Notes: a model not told the origin generated them from the letters alone. 42,783 nt of DNA from Rhodoferax sp. (GCF_030646845.1 NZ_JAUSLE010000056.1:1-42783); one strand, 5' to 3'; shown: positions 17,942-27,394, counted from the first letter of the stretch. Made by a program: numbers and translations.

Positions 17942-19030
17942 TCACTTGGCCCGCTCAAGCCCCTGCGCAAAAGCGGCAAGCGTCTGGGCCGGCACCTCGC
18001 CCACAGCCGTCAGCCACCAGTCGCCAACGCGTCGCGTCAGCGTGTGGGTGGCGCCGATGGCCAGAGCGCCCGGCTGGGCATGGCGCCGGGAGTCGAATGC
18101 CTCGACAAAAAGCGATACCGACGCCAGCCCGTCAGAAAAAATCCACTGCAGGGTGCCCTCTTGGCGAGTGTCGGCTGCCGCACCCACCGACCGCTTGTAG
18201 CAATTCATGGACTTGAAACCGGGCACTGCATTCTTCAAGACCCAGCCCTCGGCGGCAGCCGTGGTTTTCACCATCTCGGGTTTCTCGATCTGATAACCCT
18301 CTGTGTTACCCATCATCCGGGTCAGCTTGGCCATGCTGACCGGGACGTCCAGTTGCAGCTCAGAAAAAGCGGCCTGTTCCAGCACTTGCCCATCGCCGTC
18401 CAGGGTCTGCAGCTTGATCATCAAGCCCGTCTTCTTTTCGGCCCAGATCCGATAGCCAAAGCGCCAACCATCTTCGGGCCGCAGGTGCACCACATCGGCC
18501 TCAAAACCGGCGACACGTTCGCGGCCGGTCACCCGGGCACGGTAATACTGCGCAATGGAGGAGTCGTTTGATTGCAGCAAATTCGGAAAAAGACCCAGTG
18601 ACTCACGTTTTTCTGCCACGACGACACGGCTCTCCGGCAAAAAGGTCATCACCTGCTCATTGCGCCGGAATGTGGACCGGGGAGCTCCCGTGAGAGATTC
18701 GACCCGCTCTATCTGCTGCTCGCCATCACAGACATGCCAAATCCGGGCGCTGGACATGGCACCGCCCGCCGAGACCACAAAAGTGCCGACATACGCGCGC
18801 CGACGCGACGCCTCGTGCATGCGCATCAACCAGTCATTCACAGTGCGGTCTGCCACTTTGCTGTCGCCCATCACGGGTCGCACGGAGGCGTTTTCCGCTT
18901 GCGCCGCCACCAGCGAGCCCAGTAGCATGAGCAGGATCGTCGCCGCGGCACGAATGATGGCCATGCGTCCCGCCACTGCCACGCGGGTCAGCGCTTTGCC
19001 GAATGCTTTTTTGTCAGCCACTCTATGCAT
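17942..19030 (-). CDS. mucB: sigma-E regulator MucB/RseB
   Basis: Periplasmic protein that binds the RseA/MucA anti-sigma factor, protects it from proteolysis and senses lipid or LPS signals. It has an N-terminal hydrophobic segment (IIRAAATILLMLLGSLVAAQA). A large LolA-like domain follows (DWLMRMHEASRRRAYVGTFVVSAGG... VESLTGAPR), then a C-terminal domain ending AQTLAAFAQGLERAK. ATG 19030 gives 362 residues with an unusually long basic stretch before the signal; ATG 18964 (MAIIRAAATILL) gives a more standard signal peptide. It overlaps or abuts the rseA stop. Confidence 0.93.
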   Translation of the reverse strand: MHRVADKKAFGKALTRVAVAGRMAIIRAAATILLMLLGSLVAAQAENASVRPVMGDSKVADRTVNDWLMRMHEASRRRAYVGTFVVSAGGAMSSARIWHVCDGEQQIERVESLTGAPRSTFRRNEQVMTFLPESRVVVAEKRESLGLFPNLLQSNDSSIAQYYRARVTGRERVAGFEADVVHLRPEDGWRFGYRIWAEKKTGLMIKLQTLDGDGQVLEQAAFSELQLDVPVSMAKLTRMMGNTEGYQIEKPEMVKTTAAAEGWVLKNAVPGFKSMNCYKRSVGAAADTRQEGTLQWIFSDGLASVSLFVEAFDSRRHAQPGALAIGATHTLTRRVGDWWLTAVGEVPAQTLAAFAQGLERAK

Positions 19031-19035
19031 CCGTC

Positions 19036-19683
19036 TCAACGGTCTGCTCCCTCAAATGTTGCATTGCGCAGAAACCCTGCCGGCATCTGAAGCGCCGACG
19101 TGCCGCCAAACTGCCTGTGCGCGGCCAACAGCGCATCGAGTTGTGGATCGCGGATCATGACCTGTGGCTCAGCGCCGGCCACAAGCTGTCGTAACACGAC
19201 CTCGGGCTGGCCACTTTGCACCGGCACCTGAGCGAGTTGCCCTGCCCCATTCTGATCACCCCAACCGGTCGAAGCCTGCCATCCAATCACCGATACGGCG
19301 GCCAGCGAGGCGAGCCCGGCCAGCAGCTTCCAGCGGAAACGGCTGTCGTTGGCAGCCAGATCTTCTGACCCATTGGAGCCCCTGGTCCTCGTCAACAATG
19401 CATCGACAGCTATCAAATCAGGAGCATCCATTTCCGGTGCAGGCCGAGACGCTTGTGCCAAAGACTGCTTCAGACGCTGCACGAATGCGGCGTCGTGAGC
19501 GCCGGCCATCGTCTCGCCAGAGCGCAGCACGTCACCCACCAAATGATAGGCATGCCATGACATGCGCAAATCGTCAGAGTGGCACACCGACTCGACCGTT
19601 CGGGCGAACTCTTCCTCGCGCAACTGCCCGTCGGCCAGCGCCGACACCAGTTCACGATTGTTCTGTATTTCTTGCATCATCAT
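19036..19683 (-). CDS. rseA: anti-sigma-E factor RseA/MucA
   Basis: Single-pass inner-membrane anti-sigma factor holding sigma-E. The cytoplasmic N-terminal domain (NNRELVSALADGQLREEEF ... WHAYHLVGDVLRS) is the family signature. The membrane helix is LLAGLASLAAVSVIGWQA, and the periplasmic part (QPEVVLRQLVAGAEPQVMIRDPQLDALLAAHRQFGG) would meet MucB and the site-1 protease. The start at ATG 19683 is one of three adjacent Met codons; a TTG at 19689 is less likely. The linker DAPDLIAVDALL coincides with a core of the hairpin repeat (19409-19425). Confidence 0.94.
   Translation of the reverse strand: MMMQEIQNNRELVSALADGQLREEEFARTVESVCHSDDLRMSWHAYHLVGDVLRSGETMAGAHDAAFVQRLKQSLAQASRPAPEMDAPDLIAVDALLTRTRGSNGSEDLAANDSRFRWKLLAGLASLAAVSVIGWQASTGWGDQNGAGQLAQVPVQSGQPEVVLRQLVAGAEPQVMIRDPQLDALLAAHRQFGGTSALQMPAGFLRNATFEGADR
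19399..19425 (-). repeat. GCT/TAGC repeat core within rseA, diverged
   Basis: Minus-strand GCTCCTGATTTGATAGC (19409-19425) followed by TGTCGATGCA fits the repeat consensus in core and spacing. The tail is only weakly recognisable (AGGGGCTCCAA further on). It is read in frame in the linker between the sigma-binding domain and the membrane helix of RseA. Confidence 0.5.
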
Positions 19684-19701
19684 TTCCAATCTGACCGGGT
19701 C

Positions 19702-20352
19702 TCACCATCGCTTGCCGGTCTGCTTTTCCAGCATCGGCTTCACTTTGACGGATATGGCCTCGCGCGCGCGGAAAATCCGGGAGCGAACGGTACCGATCGG
19801 GCAACTCATCGCTTCCGAAATCTCCTCATAACTCAAGCCTTCAATTTCCCGCAACGTCAATGCTTGCCGCAAATCTTCTGGCAAAGCCTCCAGGGCGGCA
19901 TTCACCGCTGTGGCGATCTCCTTCGCAGCCAATACGGACTCAGGCGTTTCATCGGTTGTTGGTTCATTTCCAGACCAGGAAGTTTCATCGCCATCAACAT
20001 CTGATTTGAATGCGTTCTCCGACACCGTAGGGTCGCGCTTGAGATCCAGCAGGAATTTCTTGGCCGTATTGACCGCGATGCGGTACAGCCAGGTATAGAA
20101 CTGGGCGTCACCGCGAAACTGGTGCAACGCCCGGTAGGCCCGGATAAATGTCTCCTGGGCAATGTCCTCCACCAGATCCACATCGCGCACCATGCGGCCA
20201 ACAAGACGCTGAATTCGACGCTGGTACTTGATGACGAGCAGCTCAAAAGCACCCTGGTCCCCCGCCACGGCCCGCTCTACCAGCAAAACGTCGCTGTTGT
20301 CGGCAGTCCCGGGCGGTGGCCTCAATGGGGGCTTTGTCGGCTCTGCGCTCAC
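19702..20352 (-). CDS. rpoE: RNA polymerase sigma-E factor
   Basis: ECF sigma factor for the envelope stress response. Region 2 is seen in FELLVIKYQRRIQRLVGRMVRDVDLVEDIAQETFIRAYRAL and region 4 in LPEDLRQALTLREIEGLSYEEISEAMSCPIGTVRSRIFRARE. GTG 20352 is chosen because AGGTGA stands 6-7 bases before it and it follows the previous stop by 4 bases; this gives 216 residues. ATG 20379 would overlap the upstream gene. It heads the rpoE-rseA-mucB-mucD operon, though the close spacing means the upstream gene may be co-transcribed. Confidence 0.96.
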   Translation of the reverse strand: MSAEPTKPPLRPPPGTADNSDVLLVERAVAGDQGAFELLVIKYQRRIQRLVGRMVRDVDLVEDIAQETFIRAYRALHQFRGDAQFYTWLYRIAVNTAKKFLLDLKRDPTVSENAFKSDVDGDETSWSGNEPTTDETPESVLAAKEIATAVNAALEALPEDLRQALTLREIEGLSYEEISEAMSCPIGTVRSRIFRAREAISVKVKPMLEKQTGKRW

Positions 20353-20356
20353 GATT

Positions 20357-20824
20357 TCACCTGCGTGCCCAATCGACATCGGAACCCAAGTCCGGGGCGT
20401 GGATTGGGGCGGCGCGAGAAAACACAGCACGGCGCAGAGCGTTCCAGGCAGTCAGCTCAGCACCGCGCTCCGGCCAGAACCATATCCGGGAGCCGGCGTC
20501 CAGGCGCAGACTCAGCAGCAGGAAAAACTGTAAATCGAGATGGACTGTCAGCAACCCGCCAACCGAGCGCTCAGCGAATGTCCAACTCCAGGCCTGCCCG
20601 TCCCAGCGCAAGTGCCCCCTTGGGGAGCGGAACCAGGCACCAGCCGCGAGGGTGCAGGCACACAGCAGGGTCAAGGCAAATAGCCATTGACGCCATATCG
20701 CGGGTTCCGCCTGATAGCGCCAAAGCAGGCCACCAACCGCTCCGGTCAAGCCGGCCAGCCCCACCAGCCAGCCCTGAAAACGCGAACGCCCCACCGGAAA
20801 GCTGACCGCTGGGGCGCTGTGCAT
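20357..20824 (-). CDS. YgfX-like membrane protein (tentative)
   Basis: A 155-residue protein with two hydrophobic segments (WLVGLAGLTGAVGGLLW and WLFALTLLCACTLAAGAWF). A C-terminal part follows with LRWDGQAWSW, FFLLLSLRLDAGSRIWFWPERGAELTAWNALRRAVFSR. That pattern (LRW-x-G-x-x-W, W-x-x-LRR) resembles E. coli YgfX/CptA as I remember it, a two-helix inner-membrane protein reported as a toxin-like inhibitor of cell division. No SdhE-type partner is adjacent. It sits between fabF and rpoE, whose GTG follows its stop by 4 bases. Confidence 0.55.
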   Translation of the reverse strand: MHSAPAVSFPVGRSRFQGWLVGLAGLTGAVGGLLWRYQAEPAIWRQWLFALTLLCACTLAAGAWFRSPRGHLRWDGQAWSWTFAERSVGGLLTVHLDLQFFLLLSLRLDAGSRIWFWPERGAELTAWNALRRAVFSRAAPIHAPDLGSDVDWARR

Positions 20825-20874
20825 CGTGGAATCAATCAGGTGATGGATGTTTGACTCAGTGGTCGAAGGAAACG

Positions 20875-22122
20875 CTACGGTGCGCGCTTGAAAACAAGCG
20901 AGCCGTTGGTACCACCAAAACCGAAGTTGTTTTTCAGGGCCACATCGATCTTCATGTCACGCGCGGTATTGGCGCAGTAGTCCAGATCGCACTCGGGATC
21001 CTGGTTGAAAATATTGATGGTGGGCGGGCTCTTCTGGTGATGGAGGGCCAGCACGGTAAACACCGACTCGATGCCGCCAGCGCCACCCAGCAAGTGCCCT
21101 GTCATGGACTTGGTAGAGTTGACCACCGTCTTCTTCGCATGATCGCCCAACGCCGCCTTGATGGCGTTGGTTTCATTCAAGTCGCCTAGCGGCGTGGACG
21201 TCCCATGGGCATTCAGGTAATCAATCTGGTCTGCGTTCACGCCAGCATTGCGCATCGCGCCCAGCATGGCGCGACGCGGACCATCCATATTGGGGGCTGT
21301 CATGTGGCCGGCATCCGCACTCATGCCAAAACCTGCCAACTCAGCGTAAATTCTGGCACCGCGTGCCTTGGCGTGCTCGTACTCTTCGAGCACCATCACA
21401 CCGGCGCCTTCACCCAAAACAAAACCGTCCCTGTCCTTGTCCCACGGACGCGAGGCTGTTTGGGGATCGTCGTTGCGGGTACTCAAAGCGCGCATAGCAG
21501 CAAAACCACCAACCCCCAGCGGCGAGACCGTTGCCTCAGAGCCACCCGCGATCATGACATCCGCATCGCCGTATTCAATCATGCGACCGGCTTCACCAAT
21601 GCAGTGCAGGCCCGTAGTGCAGGCCGTCACAATGGAGATATTGGGCCCTTTGAAGCCAAAGCGGATCGACACGTGACCAGCGACCATGTTGACTATGGTG
21701 GAAGGCACAAAAAATGGGGAAATGCGACGCGCCCCGCGCTGCACATATTCCGAGTGCACGCTCTCAATCATGGGCAAACCGCCAATGCCCGAGCCCAGCA
21801 CAACGCCAATACGGGTGGCCAGTTCATCGCCCAGTGCCTCACCCGTTGGCAAACCGGCATCGGCAACAGCCTGAGTGGCCGCTGCTATACCGAAATGAAT
21901 GAAGGTGTCCATCGTGCGCGCCTCTTTGGCGCTGATATAGGACTCCAGGTCAAAGCCTTTGACTTCGCCGGCGATCTTGCAGGCGAAGCTTGAAGCATCA
22001 AACTTGGTGATCAGATCAATGCCGGATTTCCCGGCAAGCAGGTTGGTCCAGGCATCGGCCACCGTGTTGCCCACGGGACTGATACAACCCAAACCTGTTA
22101 CGACAACGCGACGACGGGACAT
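20875..22122 (-). CDS. fabF: 3-oxoacyl-[ACP] synthase II
   Basis: Elongating condensing enzyme that adds two carbons from malonyl-ACP to acyl-ACP. The 415-residue thiolase fold has the nucleophile Cys168 ([12 protein letters not shown]), His in [11 protein letters not shown] and His in [13 protein letters not shown]. The C-terminus [14 protein letters not shown] is typical. It follows acpP after a 150-base gap containing a hairpin, ending the fabH-fabD-fabG-acpP-fabF run. Confidence 0.98.
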   Translation of the reverse strand: MSRRRVVVTGLGCISPVGNTVADAWTNLLAGKSGIDLITKFDASSFACKIAGEVKGFDLESYISAKEARTMDTFIHFGIAAATQAVADAGLPTGEALGDELATRIGVVLGSGIGGLPMIESVHSEYVQRGARRISPFFVPSTIVNMVAGHVSIRFGFKGPNISIVTACTTGLHCIGEAGRMIEYGDADVMIAGGSEATVSPLGVGGFAAMRALSTRNDDPQTASRPWDKDRDGFVLGEGAGVMVLEEYEHAKARGARIYAELAGFGMSADAGHMTAPNMDGPRRAMLGAMRNAGVNADQIDYLNAHGTSTPLGDLNETNAIKAALGDHAKKTVVNSTKSMTGHLLGGAGGIESVFTVLALHHQKSPPTINIFNQDPECDLDYCANTARDMKIDVALKNNFGFGGTNGSLVFKRAP

Positions 22123-22240
22123 AGGAATTTGCAGTCAGTAGTTGATCTAAAGAAAGCCGCCTGGAGCGGCATGAGGCCAGGCTTATGGGCGGGACCAAGG
22201 CCCGTGCAGTCCTCCGTCACAGCCAGCCACAATCAGCATG

Positions 22241-22260
22241 GCGACGCTTTGGCGCGTCGC
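22241..22260 (-). other. hairpin between acpP and fabF
   Basis: A perfect 7-bp inverted repeat GCGACGC/GCGTCGC with a 6-base loop sits 12 bases after the acpP stop. No T run follows, so it is not a classic terminator. It may stabilise the acpP message or be a processing site, fitting the much higher need for ACP than FabF. Confidence 0.4.
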
Positions 22261-22272
22261 ACATGCCACACC

Positions 22273-22548
<276 letters not shown>

Positions 22549-22624
22549 TTAGCCGGGCTTCGGGGCCATTCCCCAATCCGACTGCCGAACGGATAAATCG
22601 GCTTGATCTTTATATGTAACCGGC

Positions 22625-23371
22625 TTACATAAACATGCCGCCGTTGACGTGCAATTCCTGGCCCGTCACGTAGGACGCCAGTGGAGAAGCCAGGTAGGCC
22701 ACGGCATGGGCGATGTCCGATGGCTTGCCGAGGTGTCCCAGCGGTATTTGCGTCAACAAGGCTTTTTGCTGGTCTTCCTGCAGGCCGGCCGTCATGTCGG
22801 TTTCAATGAACCCGGGCGCCACGCAATTGACGGTAATGCTGCGCGAACCGAGCTCACGGGCCAGCGCACGGGTCATGCCCGCGACACCCGCCTTCGCTGC
22901 GGCGTAATTGGCCTGCCCCGGGTTACCCGAGGCGCCCACCACGGACGTGATGCTGATGATGCGTCCATAACGCTGCTTCATCATGGTACGCATCACGGCG
23001 CGACTCATGCGAAACACGGCCTTGAGGTTCGTGTCCAGAACCGCATCCCATTCTTCGTCCTTCATGCGCATGGCCAGGTTGTCGCGTGTGATACCGGCGT
23101 TGTTCACCAGGACCTGCAACCCGCCATGCTCTTTGACAATTGCAGCAATCAGGTCTTCGGCTGCCTGCCCGTCATTGACATTCAAGGTCCGTCCACTGCA
23201 ACCGGGAAAAGCCGACAGGGTCTGCCCAATTTTTTCGGCGCCTTGATCGGTTGTGGCGGTACCAATGACCTTCAACCCACGTTTTGCAAGTTCCAGGGCA
23301 ATGGCCGCGCCTATGCCACGCGACGCACCCGTGACCAGGGCGACCTGGCCTTCAAACTGAATGTCACTCAT
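22625..23371 (-). CDS. fabG: 3-oxoacyl-[ACP] reductase
   Basis: NADPH-dependent SDR enzyme that reduces the beta-keto group after each condensation. 248 residues with the Rossmann motif TGASRGIG, NNAG at NNAGITRDNLAMRM, Ser in SITSVVGASGNPGQ and YAAAKAG (Tyr/Lys pair). ATG 23371 lies 1 base after the fabD stop, with AGGTG upstream. Confidence 0.98.
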   Translation of the reverse strand: MSDIQFEGQVALVTGASRGIGAAIALELAKRGLKVIGTATTDQGAEKIGQTLSAFPGCSGRTLNVNDGQAAEDLIAAIVKEHGGLQVLVNNAGITRDNLAMRMKDEEWDAVLDTNLKAVFRMSRAVMRTMMKQRYGRIISITSVVGASGNPGQANYAAAKAGVAGMTRALARELGSRSITVNCVAPGFIETDMTAGLQEDQQKALLTQIPLGHLGKPSDIAHAVAYLASPLASYVTGQELHVNGGMFM

Positions 23372-23372
23372 G

Positions 23373-24338
23373 CTAAGCACCTAAAAGTGTATTTCTCACA
23401 TCCGCCAGACTGGCCGGATCCAGAAGCGCCATGCCGTGCAATTCCGGATCAATGCGTTTGACCATGCCCGCCAGCACCTTGCCGGGGCCACATTCCACAA
23501 TCGCAGTCAGGCCACGCGCCTTGATGGCCTGCACACACTCCACCCAGCGCACGGGCCCAAAAGCCTGACGATACAGCGCATCGCGAATGCGATCAGCATC
23601 GACCTCGACCGCGACATCAACATTGTTGATCAACACGATTTGCGGTGATGAAAACTCGACAGATTCCAGTTTTTCCCGGAGTTTTTCGGCCGCCGGTTTC
23701 ATCAAACTCGAATGAAAAGGCGCCGACACCGGCAGCGGCAAGGCGCGCTTGGCGCCGTTGGCCTTGAGAACTTCGCATGCCTTCTCAACCGCGGCCTTGC
23801 TGCCGGCGATGACTGTCTGCGCAGGATCATTGAAGTTGACAGCTTCCACGACCTCAGCTGACCCTTCGCCAAATCTCCTTGTCACGTCAGCACAGCCCGC
23901 GATGACTTTTGCAGCATCCATCCCCAGAATGGCGGCCATGGCGCCCACGCCCACCGGAACCGCGTCCTGCATAGCCTGAGCCCTGAAGCGCACCAAAGGC
24001 GCGGCCTGGTTCAGCGTCAGCATACCGGCGGCCACCATGGCCGAATATTCGCCCAGCGAATGTCCAGCCACCGCAGAGGGCGCAACACCGGTCTCAGCCA
24101 TCCAGACCCGGTACGCCGCCACTGCGGCGACCAGCATGACGGGCTGGGTATTGGTCGTCAGGGCCAGCGCTTCCTTGGGGCCGTTTTTGATGAGCTTGGC
24201 AACATCTTCACCCAACGCATCCGACGCTTCTTTGAGCGCCTCAAGCACCACCGGATGATCACCCCACGCATCCAGCATACCCACGGACTGAGAGCCCTGC
24301 CCGGGAAAAACGAAAGCAAAAGGTTTCATGCTATTCAT
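23373..24338 (-). CDS. fabD: malonyl-CoA:ACP transacylase
   Basis: Loads malonyl groups onto ACP. 321 residues with FVFPGQGSQ at the N-terminus, the nucleophile Ser in AVAGHSLGEYSAM, Arg in PLVRFRAQAMQ and the His in PVSAPFHSSLM. Two start codons are possible, ATG 24338 and ATG 24329 (MKPFAFVFPGQG); neither has a strong ribosome site. It follows fabH, whose stop lies in a hairpin repeat filling the gap. Confidence 0.98.
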   Translation of the reverse strand: MNSMKPFAFVFPGQGSQSVGMLDAWGDHPVVLEALKEASDALGEDVAKLIKNGPKEALALTTNTQPVMLVAAVAAYRVWMAETGVAPSAVAGHSLGEYSAMVAAGMLTLNQAAPLVRFRAQAMQDAVPVGVGAMAAILGMDAAKVIAGCADVTRRFGEGSAEVVEAVNFNDPAQTVIAGSKAAVEKACEVLKANGAKRALPLPVSAPFHSSLMKPAAEKLREKLESVEFSSPQIVLINNVDVAVEVDADRIRDALYRQAFGPVRWVECVQAIKARGLTAIVECGPGKVLAGMVKRIDPELHGMALLDPASLADVRNTLLGA

Positions 24339-24353
24339 GTCAATATTTCAGTT

Positions 24354-24407
24354 AAAGAAGGCTCCAGCGATTGCCTTGCCTGCGCGATCAGCTACAAGTT
24401 CAATAGC
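24354..24407 (-). repeat. GCT/TAGC hairpin repeat that supplies the fabH stop
   Basis: Minus-strand core GCTATTGAACTTGTAGC (24391-24407) contains the fabH TAG stop (24392-24394) and encodes its last residues LLNL. It is followed by TGATCGCGCA and a tail with CGCTGGAGCC and a T-rich end, which occupies the fabH-fabD gap. Confidence 0.8.
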
Positions 24408-25369
24408 ACAGCACCCCAGGTGAAGCCACCACCCACGCCTTCAAGCATGAGCAACTCACCGGGTTTGACTTTTCCGCTGCGCACCGCGAAATCCAGCGCC
24501 AGCGGAATGGAAGCGGCCGAGGTGTTTCCATGCTGGTCCACCGTGACGATGACTTTATCCATCGACAGCTTCAACTTCCTGGCGGTGCTCTGCATGATGC
24601 GAATGTTGGCCTGGTGCGGAACCAGCCAATCGATATCAGCCGCCGTCTTGCCGGCCTTGGCCAGCGTCGTGCGGGCAGCTTCATCGAGCAAGCCCACCGC
24701 CAGTTTGAATACAGCCTGACCATCCATCTTCAACAACGGGGAGCCCAGCACATTGCCACCCGACACGTGACCCGGCACGCAAAGAATGCCAACATGCTTG
24801 CCATCCGCATGCAAATCGCTGGCGAGAATGCCGGGCGTATCGGATGCCTCCAGCACGACGGCGCCGGCACCGTCACCGAACAACACGCAAGTGGTACGGT
24901 CCTTGAAATCCAGAATGCGCGAAAAGACTTCTGCGCCAATCACCAGTGCCTTGCTGGCGGTGCCAGTCTTGATCATCGCATCGGCCACGGTCAGCGCATA
25001 AATAAAGCCGCTGCACACGGCCTGCACGTCGAACGCCGCGCAACCATTGGCACCCAATTTGTTCTGCAAAATGCAGGCTGTCGAAGGGAAAACCATGTCG
25101 GGGGTGGACGTCGCGACGATGATCAGGTCAATATCGGTGGCCAAGACACCCGCCGCCTGCAAGGCCTGGCGCGCCGCCTCAACACCCAGATCGCTGCTAC
25201 AGACATCCGGCGCAGCAAAATGACGCGCCCGAATCCCCGTGCGCTCAACAATCCAGTCGTCGGAGGTTTCAACCCCTTGTGTGGCGAGCTCAGCCGCCAG
25301 CTCGTCGTTGGTCAATCGACGCGGAGGGAGATAGCTGCCGGTACCGGTGATGCGTGAATAAAGTGTCAT
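24392..25369 (-). CDS. fabH: 3-oxoacyl-[ACP] synthase III
   Basis: Starts fatty-acid synthesis by condensing acetyl-CoA with malonyl-ACP. 325 residues; the nucleophile Cys119 is in [13 protein letters not shown], the His in [12 protein letters not shown] and the Asn in [16 protein letters not shown]. The C-terminal [13 protein letters not shown] ends inside a hairpin repeat. It begins 3 bases after the plsX stop, so they are co-transcribed. The stretch PDVCSSDLG resembles a known adapter-translation artefact, but its codons differ from the adapter (see rejected items). Confidence 0.98.
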   Translation of the reverse strand: MTLYSRITGTGSYLPPRRLTNDELAAELATQGVETSDDWIVERTGIRARHFAAPDVCSSDLGVEAARQALQAAGVLATDIDLIIVATSTPDMVFPSTACILQNKLGANGCAAFDVQAVCSGFIYALTVADAMIKTGTASKALVIGAEVFSRILDFKDRTTCVLFGDGAGAVVLEASDTPGILASDLHADGKHVGILCVPGHVSGGNVLGSPLLKMDGQAVFKLAVGLLDEAARTTLAKAGKTAADIDWLVPHQANIRIMQSTARKLKLSMDKVIVTVDQHGNTSAASIPLALDFAVRSGKVKPGELLMLEGVGGGFTWGAVLLNL

Positions 25370-25372
25370 TGT

Positions 25373-26422
25373 TCAGGCGAGTGTGGCCGCGTCGGGCTGT
25401 ACGGGTGAGTCGCTAGCGACCAGAAGGGACGCAGCGTGAGCAATCCGCACTTGAACACGGTCAAGCAAGTTATTTCGGGCTGCATCATACGCCCGCGTCA
25501 AAGCGTACTCAAACGCCAGCGCATCGGCCGAGCCATGGCTTTTGAACACGAGTCCGCGCAAACCAAGCAAGGCACCACCGTTGTAACGACGGTGGTCCAT
25601 TCGTTTTTTAAGCGCCGATATGATGGGATAGGCGGCAATTGCCGCCAATTTCGTCAAAATATTGCGTGAGAACTCGATCTTCAAGAAGTCAACAATCATG
25701 GTCGCCAAGCCCTCACTGGCTTTCAAAGCAACATTGCCGACGAAGCCGTCACAGACAACAATGTCGGCCGTTCCCTTGAAGATGTCGTTGCCCTCAACAT
25801 TGCCATAAAAATTCAAATCACCTGCTTTAGATGCAGATCGAAGCAGTTCGCCCGCTTTTTTTATGACTTCGTTACCTTTAATAGCTTCTTCGCCAATATT
25901 GAGCAAACCCACCGTGGGATTGTCGTTACCACTGAGAACGGACACCAGGGCAGAGCCCATCATCGCGAACTGCAACAGATCCTCGGCCGAACAATCGACA
26001 TTCGCGCCCATATCCAGGACCGTGGTGGCATCGCCCTTGGCATTGGGAATCTGTCCGGCGATTGCCGGGCGGTCAATGCCATCCAGGGTTTTGAGCAAAT
26101 AGCGCGAGATCGCCATCAATGCAGCGGTGTTGCCAGCTGACACAGCCGCCTGCGCCACCCCGTCCTTGACCTGCTGGATGGCCACTCGCATCGACGAGTC
26201 TTTTTTTCGCCGCAGCGCTACTTCGAGCGAGTCATCCATGCCAACCACCTCGCTGGCAGCAATGATTTTGGCGCGCAAATGAGAAAACGCGCTCAGGCTT
26301 TCTGGCAACCCCACCAAGAGCAACTGCACATCAGCGTTTCGCTCCAGGAAATTACGGCAGGCAGGAAGCGTGACACGGGGGCCATGGTCGCCTCCCATGC
26401 AATCGACAGCGATAGTGATCAT
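25373..26422 (-). CDS. plsX: phosphate acyltransferase PlsX
   Basis: Peripheral membrane enzyme converting acyl-ACP to acyl-phosphate for phospholipid synthesis. 349 residues starting [20 protein letters not shown], with [30 protein letters not shown] and [16 protein letters not shown] typical of the family. It lies downstream of rpmF across a terminator, yet in the conserved yceD-rpmF-plsX-fabH order, so either readthrough or its own promoter drives it. Confidence 0.98.
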   Translation of the reverse strand: MITIAVDCMGGDHGPRVTLPACRNFLERNADVQLLLVGLPESLSAFSHLRAKIIAASEVVGMDDSLEVALRRKKDSSMRVAIQQVKDGVAQAAVSAGNTAALMAISRYLLKTLDGIDRPAIAGQIPNAKGDATTVLDMGANVDCSAEDLLQFAMMGSALVSVLSGNDNPTVGLLNIGEEAIKGNEVIKKAGELLRSASKAGDLNFYGNVEGNDIFKGTADIVVCDGFVGNVALKASEGLATMIVDFLKIEFSRNILTKLAAIAAYPIISALKKRMDHRRYNGGALLGLRGLVFKSHGSADALAFEYALTRAYDAARNNLLDRVQVRIAHAASLLVASDSPVQPDAATLA

Positions 26423-26469
26423 GGAAAACTAGTGCAACCAGGCAAGTGGCAACAGGATACCGGGACTAT

Positions 26470-26511
26470 AAAAACAAAGGCCCGACGCTACAAACACGGT
26501 AGCCTCGGGCC
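26470..26511 (-). terminator. intrinsic terminator between rpmF and plsX
   Basis: Minus strand: stem GGCCCGA/TCGGGCC (26505-26511 with 26479-26485), extended by GGCTAC-type pairing around GCTAC/GTAGC, then TTTGTTTTTA. It would end the yceD-rpmF message, or attenuate it before the fatty-acid genes. Confidence 0.8.
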
Positions 26512-26529
26512 TTGACCTAATGAGAGCTA

Positions 26530-26712
26530 TCAGGCTTCAGACTTGGTCTTGAGGACTTTGCGGCCACGGTAAAAGCCGGTAGGGCTGATATGGTGACGCA
26601 GGTGGGTTTCGCCCGTGGTGGACTCGACCGCAATGCCCGGCACGACCAGCGCATTGTGCGAACGGTGCATACCGCGCTTGGAAGGTGATTTTTTGTTCTG
26701 CTGGACAGCCAT
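26530..26712 (-). CDS. rpmF: 50S ribosomal protein L32
   Basis: 60-residue basic ribosomal protein, [22 protein letters not shown]..., ending [19 protein letters not shown]. It has no zinc-binding cysteines, as usual in betaproteobacteria. ATG 26712 is chosen for the AAGGAG 6 bases upstream and the family start; a longer frame starting at 26733 is discounted. It lies between yceD and plsX. Confidence 0.98.
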   Translation of the reverse strand: MAVQQNKKSPSKRGMHRSHNALVVPGIAVESTTGETHLRHHISPTGFYRGRKVLKTKSEA

Positions 26713-26799
26713 GATCTGCTCCTTGACGTTCATGTTGCGAACGCCGCAACATCTTGGGTTAGTGGAACACGCGACTTACGAAATCGCGTGAAGCCTTAG

Positions 26800-26805
26800 A
26801 TTATA
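26800..26805 (-). promoter_or_regulatory. possible -10 element upstream of rpmF
   Basis: Minus-strand TATAAT in GCGCTATAATCTAAGG, 88 bases before the rpmF ATG. The -35 at the right distance (CCAGCT) is poor. The following leader contains a small CGCGA/TCGCG inverted repeat. It would allow rpmF expression apart from yceD. Confidence 0.4.
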
Positions 26806-26820
26806 GCGCACCTCGTCCTC

Positions 26821-27369
26821 TCAGCTGGATTTCCCGCCCTGCAGCTTCGCCAACACCGCGAAAGGATTACGTTTCTCGGCAGATGCCGCATCAAATCCCG
26901 GGTCCACGGCCGCCAGTTTGAGATCGACTGGACACTCCTCGTGGCGGGGAACCACCGGCAGGGCCATCAGCACTTCATCTTCGATCAGATTCGCCAAGTT
27001 GAAGTCCTGGCTCAGGGCCAGCACGTCTTCCTCGGCCTCTTCATCTTGCACCTCGGCCGCTTCTTCGCTGTCAACAAAGCGAAACGACTGGTTCACGAGC
27101 ACCGCGATGTCCACCGGACCCAGGCAACGCTGGCATGTCAGGGGCAAACTGACGTCGACTGTCAAATGCAGCCAGACCTGCCCGACGCCCGCCTCGTCGG
27201 CGCGCAACTCACCGCGCGCAGACCAGTTCAGAAGCCGATCAGCGCCCAGACCTTGCGTTTCCTGCATCAAACGCTCATATTTCGATAGCGAATCGTGGCC
27301 AGCAATTTCACCAGCGGACTGCGCGAACGCCTTGACGTCCATTTGGATGGGGGGAGACTCTTGTTTCAT
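26821..27369 (-). CDS. yceD: YceD (DUF177) protein
   Basis: A 182-residue protein with LPLTCQRCLGPV (CxxC), an acidic middle (DSEEAAEVQDEEAEEDVLAL), LANLIEDEVLMALPVVPRHEEC and a C-terminal NPFAVLAKLQG, all typical of YceD/DUF177. The family is linked to 23S rRNA or ribosome accumulation and nearly always precedes rpmF. It diverges from maf with only 25 bases between them. Confidence 0.93.
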   Translation of the reverse strand: MKQESPPIQMDVKAFAQSAGEIAGHDSLSKYERLMQETQGLGADRLLNWSARGELRADEAGVGQVWLHLTVDVSLPLTCQRCLGPVDIAVLVNQSFRFVDSEEAAEVQDEEAEEDVLALSQDFNLANLIEDEVLMALPVVPRHEECPVDLKLAAVDPGFDAASAEKRNPFAVLAKLQGGKSS

Positions 27370-27394
27370 GCCCGCAGTGTAAGAGAATCACGGC

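Noticed and set aside
25190..25225. FabH contains PDVCSSDLG, identical to the translation of an Illumina adapter end often seen in contaminated assemblies.
   Set aside because: The codons here (GTC TGT AGC AGC GAT CTG) differ from the adapter DNA, and the protein is continuous and well aligned on both sides, so it is a coincidence.
27273..27289. A 17-base GCTCATATTTCGATAGC in yceD fits the hairpin repeat core.
   Set aside because: The following bases lack the TGnnnGCGCA and tail, and the encoded SLSKYERLM looks like native family sequence, so it is probably chance.
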